From Druceiella hillmani (lineage: Eukaryota; Arthropoda; Insecta; Lepidoptera; Hepialidae): 64,000 bases of DNA. The stretch spans positions 12,542,501 through 12,606,500 of the forward strand of contig JAYKKI010000032.1 of assembly GCA_039881145.1 (NCBI GenBank), written 5' to 3'. Positions within the stretch are counted from its first letter, which is position 1; each line of letters opens with the position of its first letter. A model generated the notes under the pieces. That model saw only the letters and a program-made list of their open reading frames with translations. It was not told the origin of the DNA and did no database searches. Below are positions 1 to 11,510 of the stretch, piece by piece. Both the position numbers and the translations under genes were made by a program.

Positions 1-1171
1 TTCACTTGATATTTTAAAATGGGACGCTTGGTGCGCCTAAAAAGTAGCTCACTTGATATTTTAAAATAGTGGGCATGGTGCGCCTAGAAAAGTAGTTCAT
101 TTGATATTTTAAAATAGTGCGCTTGGTGCGCCTAAAAAAGTAGCTCACTTGATATTTTAAAATAGTGGGCATGTTGCGCCTAAAAAAGTAGTTCACTTGA
201 TATTTTAAAATAGTGCGCTTGGTGCGCCTAAAAAAGTAGCTCACTTTATATTTTAAAATAGTGGGCATGGTGCGCCTAAAAAAGTAGTTCACTTGATGTT
301 TTAAAATAGTGCGCTTGGTGCGCCTAAAAAAGTAGCTCACTTGATATTTTTAAATAGTGGGCATGGTACGCCTAAAAAAGTAGTTCACTTGATATTTTAA
401 AATAGTGCGCTTGGTGCGCCTAAAAAAGTAGCTCACTTGATATTTTAAAATAGTGGGCATGTTGCGCCTAAAAAAGTAGTTCACTTGATATTTTAAAATA
501 GTGCGCTTGGTGCGCCTAAAAAAGTAGCTCACTTGATATTTTAAAATAGTGGGCATGGTGCGCCTAAAAAAGTAGTTCACTTGATGTTTTAAAATAGTGC
601 GCTTGGTGCGCCTAAAAAAGTAGCTCACTTGATATTTTTAAATAGTGAGCATGGTACGCCTAAAAAAGTAGTTCACTTGATATTTTAAAATAGTGCGCTT
701 GGTGCGCCTAAAAAAGTAGCTCACTTGATATTTTAAAATAGTGGGCATGTTGCGCCTAAAAAAGTAGTTCACTTGATATTTTAAAATAGTGCGCTTGGTG
801 CGCCTAAAAAAGTAGCTCACTTGATATTTTAAAATAGTGGGCATGGTGCGCCTAAAAAAGTAGTTCACTTGATGTTTTAAAATAGTGCGCTTGGTGCGCC
901 TAAAAAAGTAGCTCACTTGATATTTTAAAATAGTGGGCATGGTGCGCCTAAAAAAGGGGTTCACTTGATATTTTAAAATAGTGCGCATGGTGCGCCTAAA
1001 AAGTAGCTCACTTCATATTTTAAAATAGTGCCCTTATTGCGCTTAAAAAAGTAGTTCACTTGATGTTTTAAAATAGTGAGCTTGGTGCGCCTAAAAAAGG
1101 AGGTCACTATATATTTTAAAATAATGCACTTGTTGCGCTTAAAAATGTAGTTCACTTGATGTTTTAAAATA
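1..1171. repeat. 48-bp minisatellite with 96-bp and about 288-bp higher-order periods
   Basis: Head-to-tail copies of a 48-bp unit run from the window edge, so the array probably continues leftwards. Two monomer types alternate, one with GTGCGCTTGGTGCGCC and one with GTGGGCATGGTGCGCC, giving a 96-bp dimer. Variants of the second type (GCATGTTG, GCATGGTG, GCATGGTA) recur every third dimer, at about 170/458/745 and 361/650, giving a period near 288 bp. The last units (about 970-1171) are more diverged. Because 48 is a multiple of three, the minus strand shows long frames with a 16-residue repeat (SYFFRRTKRTILKYQV). I read these as by-products of the array, not genes. Confidence 0.95.
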
Positions 1172-1630
1172 TAAAAAAAACCGTGTTATTGTTAAACAGT
1201 TGATCGATATTTATTGCGGTAATGAAGTATCGATAAATTGACCGCATTCAATTTGCGAGTTAATTTAGCCGACGGCAAAGCCTATAGGCTATTGATAGTT
1301 TATTTACTACTCCTAACAGAGCCTGGCGTATCGCAATAACGGTCACCGCTGCTGAGCGATAATGCACTCCCAAGCGACCGTTGGTTAATTGAATGCACTT
1401 TTCCTGTCACGCTCTGGCCGACATAAAGGGTACGGCCGGTGTAACGGTCCGTGGCGGCACTTGCCGGGAACGGCGCCCTTCTCTATACCGGACCCCGCCT
1501 TTGGAACGCTCGTGTTTATTTAAAATTGGTTCCTGGTATCCGCTTTTTTGAGGCCTATCTAATAGGTTAAGTTTGGGGTTCTTGGCCAAATTGTCAAGTC
1601 ATTGTAGGGGTGAATAATGTATAATCAATT
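1172..1630. other. Unique segment with a GC-richer pocket, no recognised gene
   Basis: This follows the 48-bp array and is clearly less AT-rich than its surroundings, especially 1320-1520. A minus-strand frame of 60 codons covers 1407-1589 (starts MAKNPKLNLLDRPQKSG, rich in Arg and Pro). I recognise no family, and see no convincing splice sites or flanking exons. It could be an exon or 5' UTR of an unseen gene, or the remnant of an unknown repeat. Confidence 0.3.
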
Positions 1631-3530
1631 GATGGACGAAAGATTGTAGACGTTGAATTTTTTAGGATTATAGAAACCAATTGGAGAGTAATAGTGTAGA
1701 CTCCAACTCAACTGAATCTTACTTTATTCTAAAATATTATTTCTTTGTTTCTATAGTTCTTAATATTATAGACTTTAGATTGCTATATAAACTCTCTTCT
1801 GTGTAGTAATGGTGAATTTAGTGAATTTGATTTTTCAATTTACTTTTTAAAAAAAATTATGCAAGAAGATATCTGAAGTAAAACAATGTTATTCTGAACA
1901 TTAGCTATTTGTTTACGTCAAAGTATTAACGTGAATTTTGTATAAACGTTTATACGTTACACGGAACGCTTAAAAATATTACCGTCTAACACTACTATAC
2001 CGTAGCGCGCTGTTCACACCTTAGATGCTCTTCATCCGTCACACGTATTCGTGACGCTATTTAAATATTATTTTGCCTAAATATGTATAACGTCACAAAG
2101 GATGAATTTAATTTGTACATCTCAAACTTTACCAGCTTTTGGTCATTATAGAGATGCGACATGACGTGATGACCAGATGTTTTATATAATTGAAATGTGG
2201 CACATGACGTGATGTTTAATCTAATGGGAATTGTCATTATTATTGTATGTATCTTAAACAAAGCAATAAACTTTTATTTCAATATGCATATTAAAACGAT
2301 AGCAACATGATCTAAGTAATATTACCAACGTTATTTCAATGTTTCGTAACTTTAGAGATTGGAGGGTGTGCAAATTTTGGAAAAGGATTTGGTTTTTCAT
2401 CAAGTTCAAGTTTCAAATATTTTCATTGTATAATAATATATGTGTATATGTTTTAAATCGGTGTTATAAGATTTAAAAAGGTTTTTTGAATACGATAACA
2501 CATTTTATTTATAGAGTTATATTGTAGAGAAACGTCTTGTGTGTTACTCTAAACAAAGTGCTAATAAAATTTCCATTTTTTATGGTACATTATGCTTTCG
2601 AAATATTTCCGGAATGTCTCTACTGTTGTAATGTGTAGTGGAAGGATTATCATTATTACTTGAGGTACAATTTTAAGACATAGAATATGTCGCTTAAATT
2701 AAGCGGTGATATCATTGTATCGTACACAATAATGTTTATGTTAGATATAAGTTAGCAAAGAAGGAAAACATTACAAATGCTGTAACGTTCTAAGCGTGAC
2801 TTAAAGTACGCTTTATTTATTAAGTCTAAATCGTGTTTTATAAAATCCTGTAAGAATTTGATCAAAAATATCAAATAAAACATCAAAATTTCAATTTTAT
2901 TATATCAAATACTCTTGACTTTTATATAAATCTGCATTAAGTTCCAAAACGATTTCGCACTTTGCTAAAAGCATAAAACGAATTAAAAAATAATTACAGT
3001 TCGCAATTATTGACACATTCTCTTAATTCTTCTTTTATTCTCTTTGCCTTTTATCAAGAAAGAACTCTATTGAAATTATTTATGGTCGTGTTTTTAATTT
3101 AATTCTTTAATCTTACAGCTAATTTAATAAATCATAAACATAATATAGTTACCACCTGTAACTATGAATAAAAATCAAACCTGATTGATTAACTGGTGCC
3201 TAACTGATGCTTAGGCTGGTAACACACAACCTCGATAACTGACCCTAGAAAGGTAGTATTTAGGGGTAATATCTGCAACATATGCATCTTTTAAAAAGTT
3301 ATTTGTCAAAATTTCGTTTCCAAAACGTGGGAAGAACTGTGAATGTGCATTTTACACGTTTAATAATTATTTTTTTTAATATCAAAAGCTTTTGACACTT
3401 GACATTTGCAGGATAACAATTGTTCTATGACGTAGATAACTGCTATGAAAGGATTTTTTAAAATCCTAATCCTAAATAAGTGAAAAAGATTTCTGACGAT
3501 TTTACGTATAGTTAATGTTACGTGACTTGC
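1631..3530. other. AT-rich stretch with no recognised feature
   Basis: Ordinary AT-rich intergenic or intronic sequence. I see no coding similarity, tandem array or transposon end. The short frame at 2061-2261 has no recognisable content. Confidence 0.6.
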
Positions 3531-4110
3531 GCGGGAGTGTACTTACGCAGCAGTTTGGTCATTGTGGTACCAGCTAGAGAAATTTACAAAATGATTTACG
3601 AAAAAGGTACAGTAGACGTAATGTGATAACATTGTAGATACTAAACAAGTGTTTTGGCCATATTTCGAACCACTACCTGCCGATCATTCATTAAAAGTCT
3701 TGATTCTTTCATTTCGGACGCAATATTTTAGCGGTATTGTGTCGGACACATGGTATATTGTGTTAAGAAGCTCGAGTGTTGTGCAAGATTTGTTGACTGA
3801 TAACAACGAACAAATCGATATTGTTCACTTAGCGGTAGGTCGGTACGCCGCTCTCACGCCCTTTTCTCGTTGTTTGTGGAATCCGACGAGATCAGGCGGC
3901 CCTGCGCCAAGACAACAGATGTCTTCGACCGGTTCTCGTGCAGCCCTCTCCTACCTGCGCCTCTCTAGCTCGACCCACCTTAGCGCGCCCATTGGGCCAC
4001 GGTGCGTGCCTACTATTTCGCGTCGAGTACGAGCATTCGGTATTTGCTCGGGGAATGCATATTGTTGATGCGGTTTTGATATCGTTAGCGTGCGGTAGGT
4101 AGGTCTGTAA
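3531..4110. other. GC-richer pocket, possible promoter or first exon (unproven)
   Basis: The base composition rises sharply between about 3830 and 4030, with many CpG dinucleotides, inside otherwise AT-rich DNA. A plus-strand frame of 139 codons spans 3649-4068, and a minus-strand frame overlaps it at 3892-4173. Neither resembles a family I know, and overlapping open frames on both strands are expected where GC rises and stops become rare. A GTAGGTAGGT stretch near 4094 could act as a splice donor, but nothing confirms it. Confidence 0.3.
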
Positions 4111-5265
4111 AACTGTCTGATAGTTGTTGAATCCTATGTTTACTAACAAAAATATAACTACAATTTTTATCATAACTTTGCATCAATATTAATTTCTGAA
4201 AATTCATACGCTACATTTGATCTGATGAACATTTGAATTTAAACTTTTCTTTATCTGTGACTTCGTGGGCGTTTAAAATGAACTTATAATAGTATTTGCA
4301 AAAGGTTTATATGACTTAGTTATATTTTATTAAATAAATAATGATAGTAGCCCTTTGGAGCGCTAAAGGAGTAAAAGTTAGGAACTAGCGAATTAAGAAT
4401 GACCTGTCTTTGAAATCTAGATGATTTCATTCTTTAGCGCAATCCATTTTTAAACATTTAATTTAGCTTCATACTATGTATGTTGTTGATTCAAATCGTG
4501 CGATAGATTTCTCAGCTACTTGTGCTTAACTGGCTCTCATGAACCTTCGCAGACGTATTAGTCGCCATGAGAATACAACATAATTTTAATATACGATAAT
4601 TCTCAGTTTTGATACTGCGAGAGTACAGCCTGCCTAAGTTATCATACTTGATTATCTGCTTATTTTAATTTAGTATTGTGGGTTTCAAGCAAATGCTTTT
4701 TTATTTGACTCCGGGTTTCAGTTTCCTGGCATTGATAATGTATACCAAATACGCTAAATAGGCCGCAGGAAATGACTCCAGTCATTTAACTCCAAAATTC
4801 AATTCAATCTTAGATTGTTTTGAATCCATTCAAGCCAAGGTTTCTTTTGTATCGTGCCGAAGATAAGGATTGTAGCGTACGGGTGACTGTGTAGCATTAT
4901 TGCTATCATAATTGTGAGCAAATAAAGCACACTAAAAAGATAAAATTAAAATGAAGTTAAAAAAAATTAAAGTAGAGGGTTTTAGTGTACATGGTGTACT
5001 AATAGCTCGAAATTCACAGTTCACAGTCGGGGGTTTTGAATGAAATAAGTTCATTACTTAAAGAGCTATATATATAAGAATTAGTTCATTACTTAAAGAG
5101 CTATAAAGCAACCAAAAGGATTATATTATTTCATATGGAACCTGTTACGGATTTCCTTATAATATTTCGTATAACATTTCTCAGAATTCAGTAGGAAAGT
5201 TGTTTCCTGTACAAGCAAACGACGTTAAATTGTGCAGATATTTTTACCAATTTTGGAATTAAGTG
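4111..5265. other. AT-rich stretch with one short direct duplication
   Basis: No gene or transposon end recognised. AGTTCATTACTTAAAGAGCT occurs twice, near 5048 and 5083, a small local duplication. Confidence 0.55.
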
Positions 5266-5269
5266 TCGT

Positions 5270-5446
5270 CACCGTGGTGTGTTGGGTTGAGCGTATGATC
5301 GCGCACCGCGAGGACCCGGGTTCGATTCCCGTCCGCTCATCGAAGCGGGACTGGAGAAGTCCAACTTTCGAGGCTCTGGCCACCATTTTTTCATATGAGA
5401 TATTCTTCATCTCATTTGGACGCGACAACAACAACAACAACAACAA
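5270..5446 (+). mobile_element. tRNA-derived SINE with (AAC)n tail, copy 1
   Basis: A tRNA-like head contains a recognisable pol III B box (GGGTTCGATTCC at about 5319). A body follows (CGGGACTGGAGAAGTCCAAC, then GAGGCTCTGGCCACCATTTT), and the element ends in repeated CAA/AAC triplets at 5425-5446. The same head, body and tail recur at 21273-21438, which shows it is a mobile family and not a tRNA gene. The acceptor stem is not intact. Possible flanking duplication ATTAAG/ATTAAAG is weak. SINEs of this type carry no protein and depend on a LINE for movement. Confidence 0.8.
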
Positions 5447-5464
5447 TGCTATTAAAGAATAGAA

Positions 5465-5959
5465 AAAAAGAAAAAAAATAGGGTAAATTATAGAACAACT
5501 AAACGAAAAATATGTTTATCTCCATTAGAAAAATATGCATTTTGTTTACTTATATACGAAAACTCACAGTATGGTCTATTTTTAAGATGAAAGTTGTCTG
5601 AAATTGTAAGATTTGCTGAAAAATGACATTTGGTAACCTAATTACAAGTAAACTTCTTTGTAGACTCGTATCCCATTCAATGACATAAGACAATGGGGTT
5701 TATTAGGATAGGTTTAAGACCCCATCACCCACTTTGAATTATTAAACATCGATACATGGGGCAGTAGCCCGATCGCCTGCAATACCGTAGACGCCTTCAA
5801 TTATATCGTCGTAGACGGCCACCATCTTGATGTTATTGTGGATAAGATAGTCTTGCTACTTTGTGATTATTTATTTCGTTATTGACTATATACGAAATTA
5901 CAATATGTACCACATGTAAATAAATGTCATATAAGTAATACATATATAATTATATGGCA

Positions 5960-5960
<1 letters not shown>
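5465..5960. other. AT-rich stretch; weak coding-like fragment near 5740-5830
   Basis: No confident feature. On the minus strand about 5740-5830 reads as a short open, less AT-rich fragment (MVAVYDDIIEGVYGIAG) ending upstream of the sequence for CCCATTGTCTTATGTCATTG. It may be a piece of a decayed repeat, but I could not assign it. Confidence 0.25.

Positions 5961-5962
<2 letters not shown>

Positions 5963-6009
<47 letters not shown>
5963..6009. repeat. (AT)n microsatellite
   Basis: An almost uninterrupted run of alternating A and T over about 47 bases. Confidence 0.95.
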
Positions 6010-6012
<3 letters not shown>

Positions 6013-8341
6013 CGATCGAAATAATATATCTGCCAGTACGTCAAAGGTTTGTCGGTTCGAGACAGAAACAGTTTAGAAAAATTTAGAATTTTCCTTTTTA
6101 AGAAGTCAAAAATGTTTGACTTAATTTTGCGATTGTTATTCAGACGATTACGTGAAGAACCATCACAAAATCTTTATGTTTAGTCACTGGCCGCCTTTTG
6201 CGACGGTTAATTTAGATTACTCTGGCGTAATAAATTCTAAATACCGGGGCTATTTTTGAATTGATTATGGTTTTCTGGATACTTCGAAAAGCATTCCAGA
6301 TAGTTTATCGATATTCCATACTTAGAAAAGTAGATTTCGGAATAGTCATGCTACTTCTAAACCCTAATAATCGCATTTAATATTTTTTTGGACTCGACCG
6401 AAAAAATATTACAACTTTTCTACGTATAAATTAAATTTCTTTGTAGATTATTTGTCCTTAGGAAGTAAAGAAAATTGTAAAAGATAGCATAATCTTCTCT
6501 AATATTTCATTTTAATTCCCACGTTCATTCTTACTTTTCATAGAATCCAGAATATATTGTGGATTTCTTAATTCTGTTAAACTTGTATGCCATGCATCAA
6601 CTAACTCTTGAAGTGAACAATCTTTGCTTTCCATGTTTTTCTTTCATCTCTTTCAATAATTTCTACCTTCGTCTGTATTCTCTTGCCAGTTCATATAACA
6701 AACGTGCAGATAGCTTCTTTTGTAGTTGACCATAGAACCAGTAATACCAATCACAGCTTTTATTTAAGGTTTGTTGCCGTCGGTAATATTCCCATAAATG
6801 TTATTCTTTTTTCAAAGTCAAAAATTTTTGTCTTATATTCGACTACTTCCAAATACGTTACACTAAATTGAAAGGAAACCATCAAGCAGTCAGATGAATA
6901 TAATCTTTCTGTCGTTGAGGCAAATATCTTCGATTTACATGAAACGTGTCTAACAAGCTGATTTTACGTAAAACGCGTATAAGCTAATTACTTTAGTACA
7001 CTGCGTTGGAGAACACCGATTAAAGAATGTCCAGTGGATCAAATATTGTTCTAACATTTGATCCCAATATATGAAGGGAAAAACGTGCTGGAAATAATAG
7101 AACAAGTTATTGTGTGTCTTTCCCCAGCATTCCTTGAAACAAGAATTAGAATGGTACCATGAACTTAACTGGATATCGGTGCCAACTGTAAATTTTCTCT
7201 ATTTTGGAAATAAAGGAAAAAGTTAATAATTTATATAAAATAAAAAGTCGCATATTTCGTTACCAAAAAAGCAACACACTGCTGCGTCAAAACTTGAAAT
7301 TGTATTTACTGACATTTCATTTCGTTTATTTTAGCAAAACACGTTAACTTTCAATGTATTTATGGAGTATATTATGTATTTGTGCAGTATGTCCTATAGC
7401 CATTTATAAAACTAAATAATAGTGTATTTATGTATTTATGCAGTACATTCATAGAACTTTATAAAACTAAATGTATCTAATAATGATGTGTCATAAAACT
7501 AAAAGTATATATAAAACACAAGCATTTGACTGCTAAGGTGATTCGGATAGTAAGTATGAATGATGTAGATAAATAAAAGACAATACCATACCTATAAGGA
7601 CAATTAGGAGTTAAAATATCTTTTCTCGTAAAATGTTTGTTATAAAAAACAATTTTACCTAGTTTTTATATTTAAATCGTGATAATTTTTAAAGTATCCT
7701 GACTAAAGAGCTCATATGGCAAAATATTACAGATTTTCTGTTTCAAGATATTAAGGCAAAATGTCCAAAAAACAGAAATTTATTCCTATAAATAAACTAG
7801 AAAAATGTTGGGAACCACTGCAAATATGAAAACTTAGATAGTTCAAGTTAGTCGTTTCAAGTGTCGACATAGTATTTATATAACGGGAAAGATTATCGCT
7901 AACACGAATTTAGTACTTAAATATTAACGACATTGATAAAGGAATTCACCTAATTTCACATGTATCAGTTACAATGTCATAGATGAAGGTTTTGTTTCTA
8001 GTAAACGTTATAAACGGGTTTAAAATAATTATATGATTTTATTAGAATTATGATTCTTCCAGAAACCCCTAATTATTGCATATAGTACACACCGGCTAAT
8101 ATTTTAATGCTTTTTCTTGACGTACCTCATGTCATAGATAATAATAGCTTAGTTGCATGAGTTGTATAGTTTAGTATAATATGGGGTCGTTTATTAATAC
8201 TAGTATCATCGGCATTTATAACAACAAAAAATTATACGTTTTAGCTTCGACGCGCGACTGGACTCCTTAATAGTCTTGGAATGTATGGAATGTATAAAGT
8301 AGGGGTAAAGAGACTAAATAAACGCATCTCTTATGATAGTG

Positions 8342-8342
<1 letters not shown>
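6010..8342. other. AT-rich stretch with no recognised feature
   Basis: No gene, array or transposon end recognised. Around 7370-7510, short imperfect repeats of TATAAAACTAAA and TGTATTTATG occur, but they form no regular array. The frame at 6683-6871 has no recognisable content. Confidence 0.55.

Positions 8343-8433
<91 letters not shown>
8343..8433. repeat. Compound (AT)n(AC)n(AT)n microsatellite
   Basis: AT repeats flank a short block of ACACACACACACACACAC. The Tyr/Ile-rich frame over 8281-8481 is a translation of this microsatellite and not a gene. Confidence 0.95.
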
Positions 8434-9299
8434 ATAAATTCTTACCAAAACATATATTGTATTTTGAATAGTTATTTTTAAGTATTCTAAACTGGAATTA
8501 AAATCCTATTATTGAAATTCAATATAACTAGCGACATGATTGATTCCCTTTACTTACAAGTAATATCAAGCTAGAATATTAAAATGTGCATTAAAATAAA
8601 TTTGCACTGGATGTGTCAGTGGCTGTTGTAATTCAGGAAGTTATCAATACATATTTATTCTTCATATTTGGTAATTTAACAAATACTTGCAAAAACACAT
8701 TGTATTCTGACAAATTGAATCCGAGTACAAATATTGATAGAAGCTACATTACGCCAGAAGATACATAATACAAAACCATTCTTTCATAGGGTTTCAATAT
8801 GAAAATCCTATTTCATTGATTAATACACGATTTAATTGAACATTTGTTTTGCCAATCTCGTACCACATTATAATGTATGCTTATAGACCCTTATTAAGAA
8901 AGTTTTGACAACATAAATGGGACTTTAACAATTAATAAATCATTCCCACTATTTTTTATGTAAGATCAAAAATATAAACACAATCATTTTTTAGCTTTTA
9001 AATGTTTTAAATAATCTGTTACACTACCTTTATGCACACAACAAAATAATGACTATATGATTTATTATTGAAAATTTGATTATCTGTTGTGAAATTTAAA
9101 AAATATAAATTAAAACACAATTTGAGCAGAAAAATGTATGAAAATAAAAGTAATGAAAATAAAAATAGTACAAGAAGTATATAAATAGGGTACATAAAAA
9201 ATGAAAACGAAATAAGAAAAAAACAATATTTAAAAAGAATAGAATAAAAATGTAAAAGTAAAAAAAAATTAATAATCTAAAAACGTATTTCATTTATTT
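8434..9299. other. AT-rich stretch, A-rich low-complexity end
   Basis: Nothing recognised in 8434-9090. From 9096 to 9293 the plus strand is a purine-rich AAAATA/GAAAAT low-complexity tract, which gives a Phe/Tyr-rich minus-strand frame without meaning. Confidence 0.55.
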
Positions 9300-10360
9300 T
9301 GTATTTCTCTCTGCAACTTCGGCACCAGCCTTCGCTTATAATGACTTAATAAAATTCCCTTACGGATTTCATGGAGTTCGTCTTCCCTTCGTTGTCTCTC
9401 CTCCATTTCATGCCTCATGCAATTTATTTTTAATTCTTCCGTCTGAAGCAACTAACGTTGGCTGAAAGTGAGCCGGATATCCAAACGCTGGCTACTGTTG
9501 CGTCTCTTCCGTATTGGTACATTAATGTCCACATCCAACATAGTTTCCTGTACCTAGGTACATTCATTTCCACGTCCAACATAATTTCCTGTACCTGCTG
9601 GTCGGACTAGGGATGACCCTAGTCTGACCAGCATGAACATCTTCCGTTGCCTCGGACGATGTTGGCAAAGTTTCCGCGGCTTCAGCAAAAACCTCATTTC
9701 TACTCGTCGATTTTTGCTCCGACGGATCTGTAGATAATTGATTCTAATTAATTCCATGTCAATTCATGAATATCATAAATTTAAAAATTTTAAATTTCAA
9801 CACATTTTCTCATCACTAGAAAAATAATAAAATAAAAGTTTAATTAAATGTTCTTAAATGAATTTTACAATTTGTAATTTTAAAGGTGATTAAATTACAA
9901 TTCACTTTCGTTTGTAATACTGCTTTTTCAGTATTAAATATAAATTCGAATAAAATTCACTTGAAATAGAACAATCTTTCGGTACTCCATTACTATATTA
10001 ATCAGTTTCTAAAAAATGCTATAAATAGAAGATTATACTTTTAAGGAAACAACGAGGTCAATTTGGATGTTGCTAATCGCGTCTGATCCACCGGTGGCCA
10101 ACCGCTGCTGCTTTTCCCTTGCCGACTTTCCATACTACTTTCATATTAAGCCAAAGCCGGCGCAGTTGATTTCCTTTTGCCTAAAGAAACAATTAAAGTA
10201 CACGTTTCTTAGCACATTATTTAAAAAAAAGAAATTATATTCGTGCAAACAAATTAATTCTGTATTCATCAAACAAATTAATTATGACTTCATCTTGGAC
10301 GAGAGTATAGATCCGATGAAATCCAATTACAGAGATTTAATTTCTCATCACTAGCTACAC
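9300..10360 (-). pseudogene. Myb/SANT-like (Harbinger- or zeste-type) coding remnant
   Basis: Read on the minus strand, the right-hand part (about 10060-10200) gives LRRLWLNMK and, after a frame change, KSAREKQQRLATGG. This matches the layout of insect Myb/SANT-like DNA-binding proteins, where a helix is followed by a Lys-rich stretch ending in ATGG. The left-hand part (about 9550-9740) gives EQKSTSRNEVFAEAAETLP, a linker-like region. About 9310-9420 gives MEERQRREDELHEIRKG, a charged coiled-coil tail typical of these proteins. The pieces lie in different frames, with a stop and an AT-rich gap (about 9745-10040) that could be an intron or decay. A 40-bp segment is duplicated (9519-9558 and 9559-9597). 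Such proteins commonly come from Harbinger transposons. No intact copy remains here. Confidence 0.55.
9596..9633. repeat. Short hairpin, 17-bp arms
   Basis: TGCTGGTCGGACTAGGG and CCCTAGTCTGACCAGCA are inverted copies with one mismatch around an ATGA loop. It lies inside the Myb/SANT-like remnant and directly after the duplicated 40-bp segment, so it probably arose by a local rearrangement. Confidence 0.85.
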
Positions 10361-10745
10361 GGAGAAAAATTCATCTGTTATGTTTATATAAAACCATACA
10401 TTCGCATGTTGATTGTACTCATCTCCTTTCTCTACTCAATTTCAACACTCGACACAGATCCCGTATACCATTACAGAGATTATTCGTACTAAAAGTTTAT
10501 TACAATATTACCTCTTTTTATAAACCCATAATTCGAATGTGTCAATTGCATAACGATATTGTTTCTCAACATCCGTCCTTGGATATTTTTGAACCTAAAT
10601 GATTAACATTTAAAAAGGAAATACAAAATACATTATTTATAAATTAAAACCAGTTACGATGGAATTAATGTTTTGTTCAGTATGTAGAAAATAATATAAT
10701 TATAAGTTAATAGTAACTTTAACAATTGATCAATATATTTTGTGG
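10361..10745. other. AT-rich stretch with no recognised feature
   Basis: No gene, repeat or regulatory element recognised between the Myb/SANT-like remnant and the LINE-like tail. Confidence 0.5.
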
Positions 10746-10759
10746 CATATTTAATAACA

Positions 10760-10908
10760 CTAGTAACTCTTGAAAATGTATACATAAATACTTTAACAAT
10801 TTTGTGCACACATAATTAGAGTTATACTTTGTTCTTTTTATTATACATCTACGTGACTGTAACGTGTTTTGTGAGCCTTTCAATAAAAAAATAAATAAAT
10901 TCCATTTT
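10760..10908 (+). mobile_element. LINE-like 3' end, copy 1
   Basis: The segment from TGAAAATGTATACATAAATA through GTGCACACATAATTAG to GTTTTGTGAGCCTTTCAATA and an AAATAAATAAAT tail recurs at about 35713-35855 in the same orientation. A conserved 3' portion, an A-rich tail of short repeats and loss of everything upstream are the usual pattern of a 5'-truncated non-LTR retrotransposon. No coding sequence remains, so the family cannot be assigned. Confidence 0.6.
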
Positions 10909-11320
10909 CATTATAAACGTGAACATGTGGCATTTTTTTAAACTTCACATTTGCTCTGTCGGTGCGTTTATTTTCAATTACATCTTTGTAAGAGACAAAT
11001 ATATGCAACAATAGCCTTTTTTCTTTTCCCGTGTAGTTTCTTTTTCTTGTATTCAATTTACTACTTTTGTTAAACGCAATACTTTCAGCGAAAACAAACG
11101 ACGCTTACGACTGTCAATAAACGATTCGATATGTCAATTAAAGATGTGTATGAAATTACCTCGTTACACTTTTTTTAACGCTCTGATCTTCTGATGTTAC
11201 TACTTATAAAACTTAATACCGGGCGTTCAATATGAAAATCGATTCTTATGGGGGGTCTACTCCAAAAAGTGTATTATTCGTACAGATGAAAACGAAATAA
11301 AACCTGAATTTATATAATAT
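10909..11320. other. AT-rich stretch with no recognised feature
   Basis: No coding similarity, array or transposon end seen. Confidence 0.5.
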
Positions 11321-11326
11321 AAATTT

Positions 11327-11510
11327 TTTTTTTCCTTTCCAAGTGGTTGAATATCCACTTGCAATGGAAAAAAGGGCAAAATAAAAAATATAAAAGTAGC
11401 AAAATAGCGCAATCATCATAGTATAAACATAATTGGTTAATATTGTACAAGCTTTGATTTACCCACAGTAGATTTGAACCCGGGTCATAGACTAAACGTT
11501 ATACCACGGA
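11327..11510 (-). mobile_element. tRNA-derived SINE, minus strand, different family
   Basis: On the minus strand, CCGTGGTATAACGTTTAGTC is followed by GACCCGGGTTCAAATC, which resemble tRNA A-box and B-box regions brought close together by a deletion in the head. About 130 bases of body follow, and the element ends in an A-rich tail (seen as T-rich at 11321-11334). The body differs from that of the 5.27- and 21.3-kb SINEs, so this is another family. No second copy was found in the window. Confidence 0.5.

Noticed and set aside
14..1155. Long minus-strand frames with repeated FFRRTKRTILKYQ-type sequence
   Set aside because: They are translations of the 48-bp array, whose period is a multiple of three. 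They break wherever an indel occurs and have no start context or domain.
3649..4068. 139-codon frame as a real gene
   Set aside because: No recognisable domain, an overlapping frame on the other strand, and a high-GC context in which stops are rare by chance. Kept only as a possible promoter or exon pocket.
5280..5345. tRNA gene
   Set aside because: Only a B box and a partial head are recognisable, the cloverleaf is not intact, and the same body and tail occur in a second copy with a target duplication, so it is a SINE.
8281..8481. 66-codon Tyr/Ile-rich frame
   Set aside because: It is a translated AT/AC microsatellite.
9096..9293. 65-codon Phe/Tyr-rich minus-strand frame
   Set aside because: It comes from an A-rich low-complexity tract.
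11461..11510. tRNA gene on the minus strand
   Set aside because: The A- and B-box-like parts are too close for a functional tRNA, and an A-rich tail follows. SINE head is the better reading.
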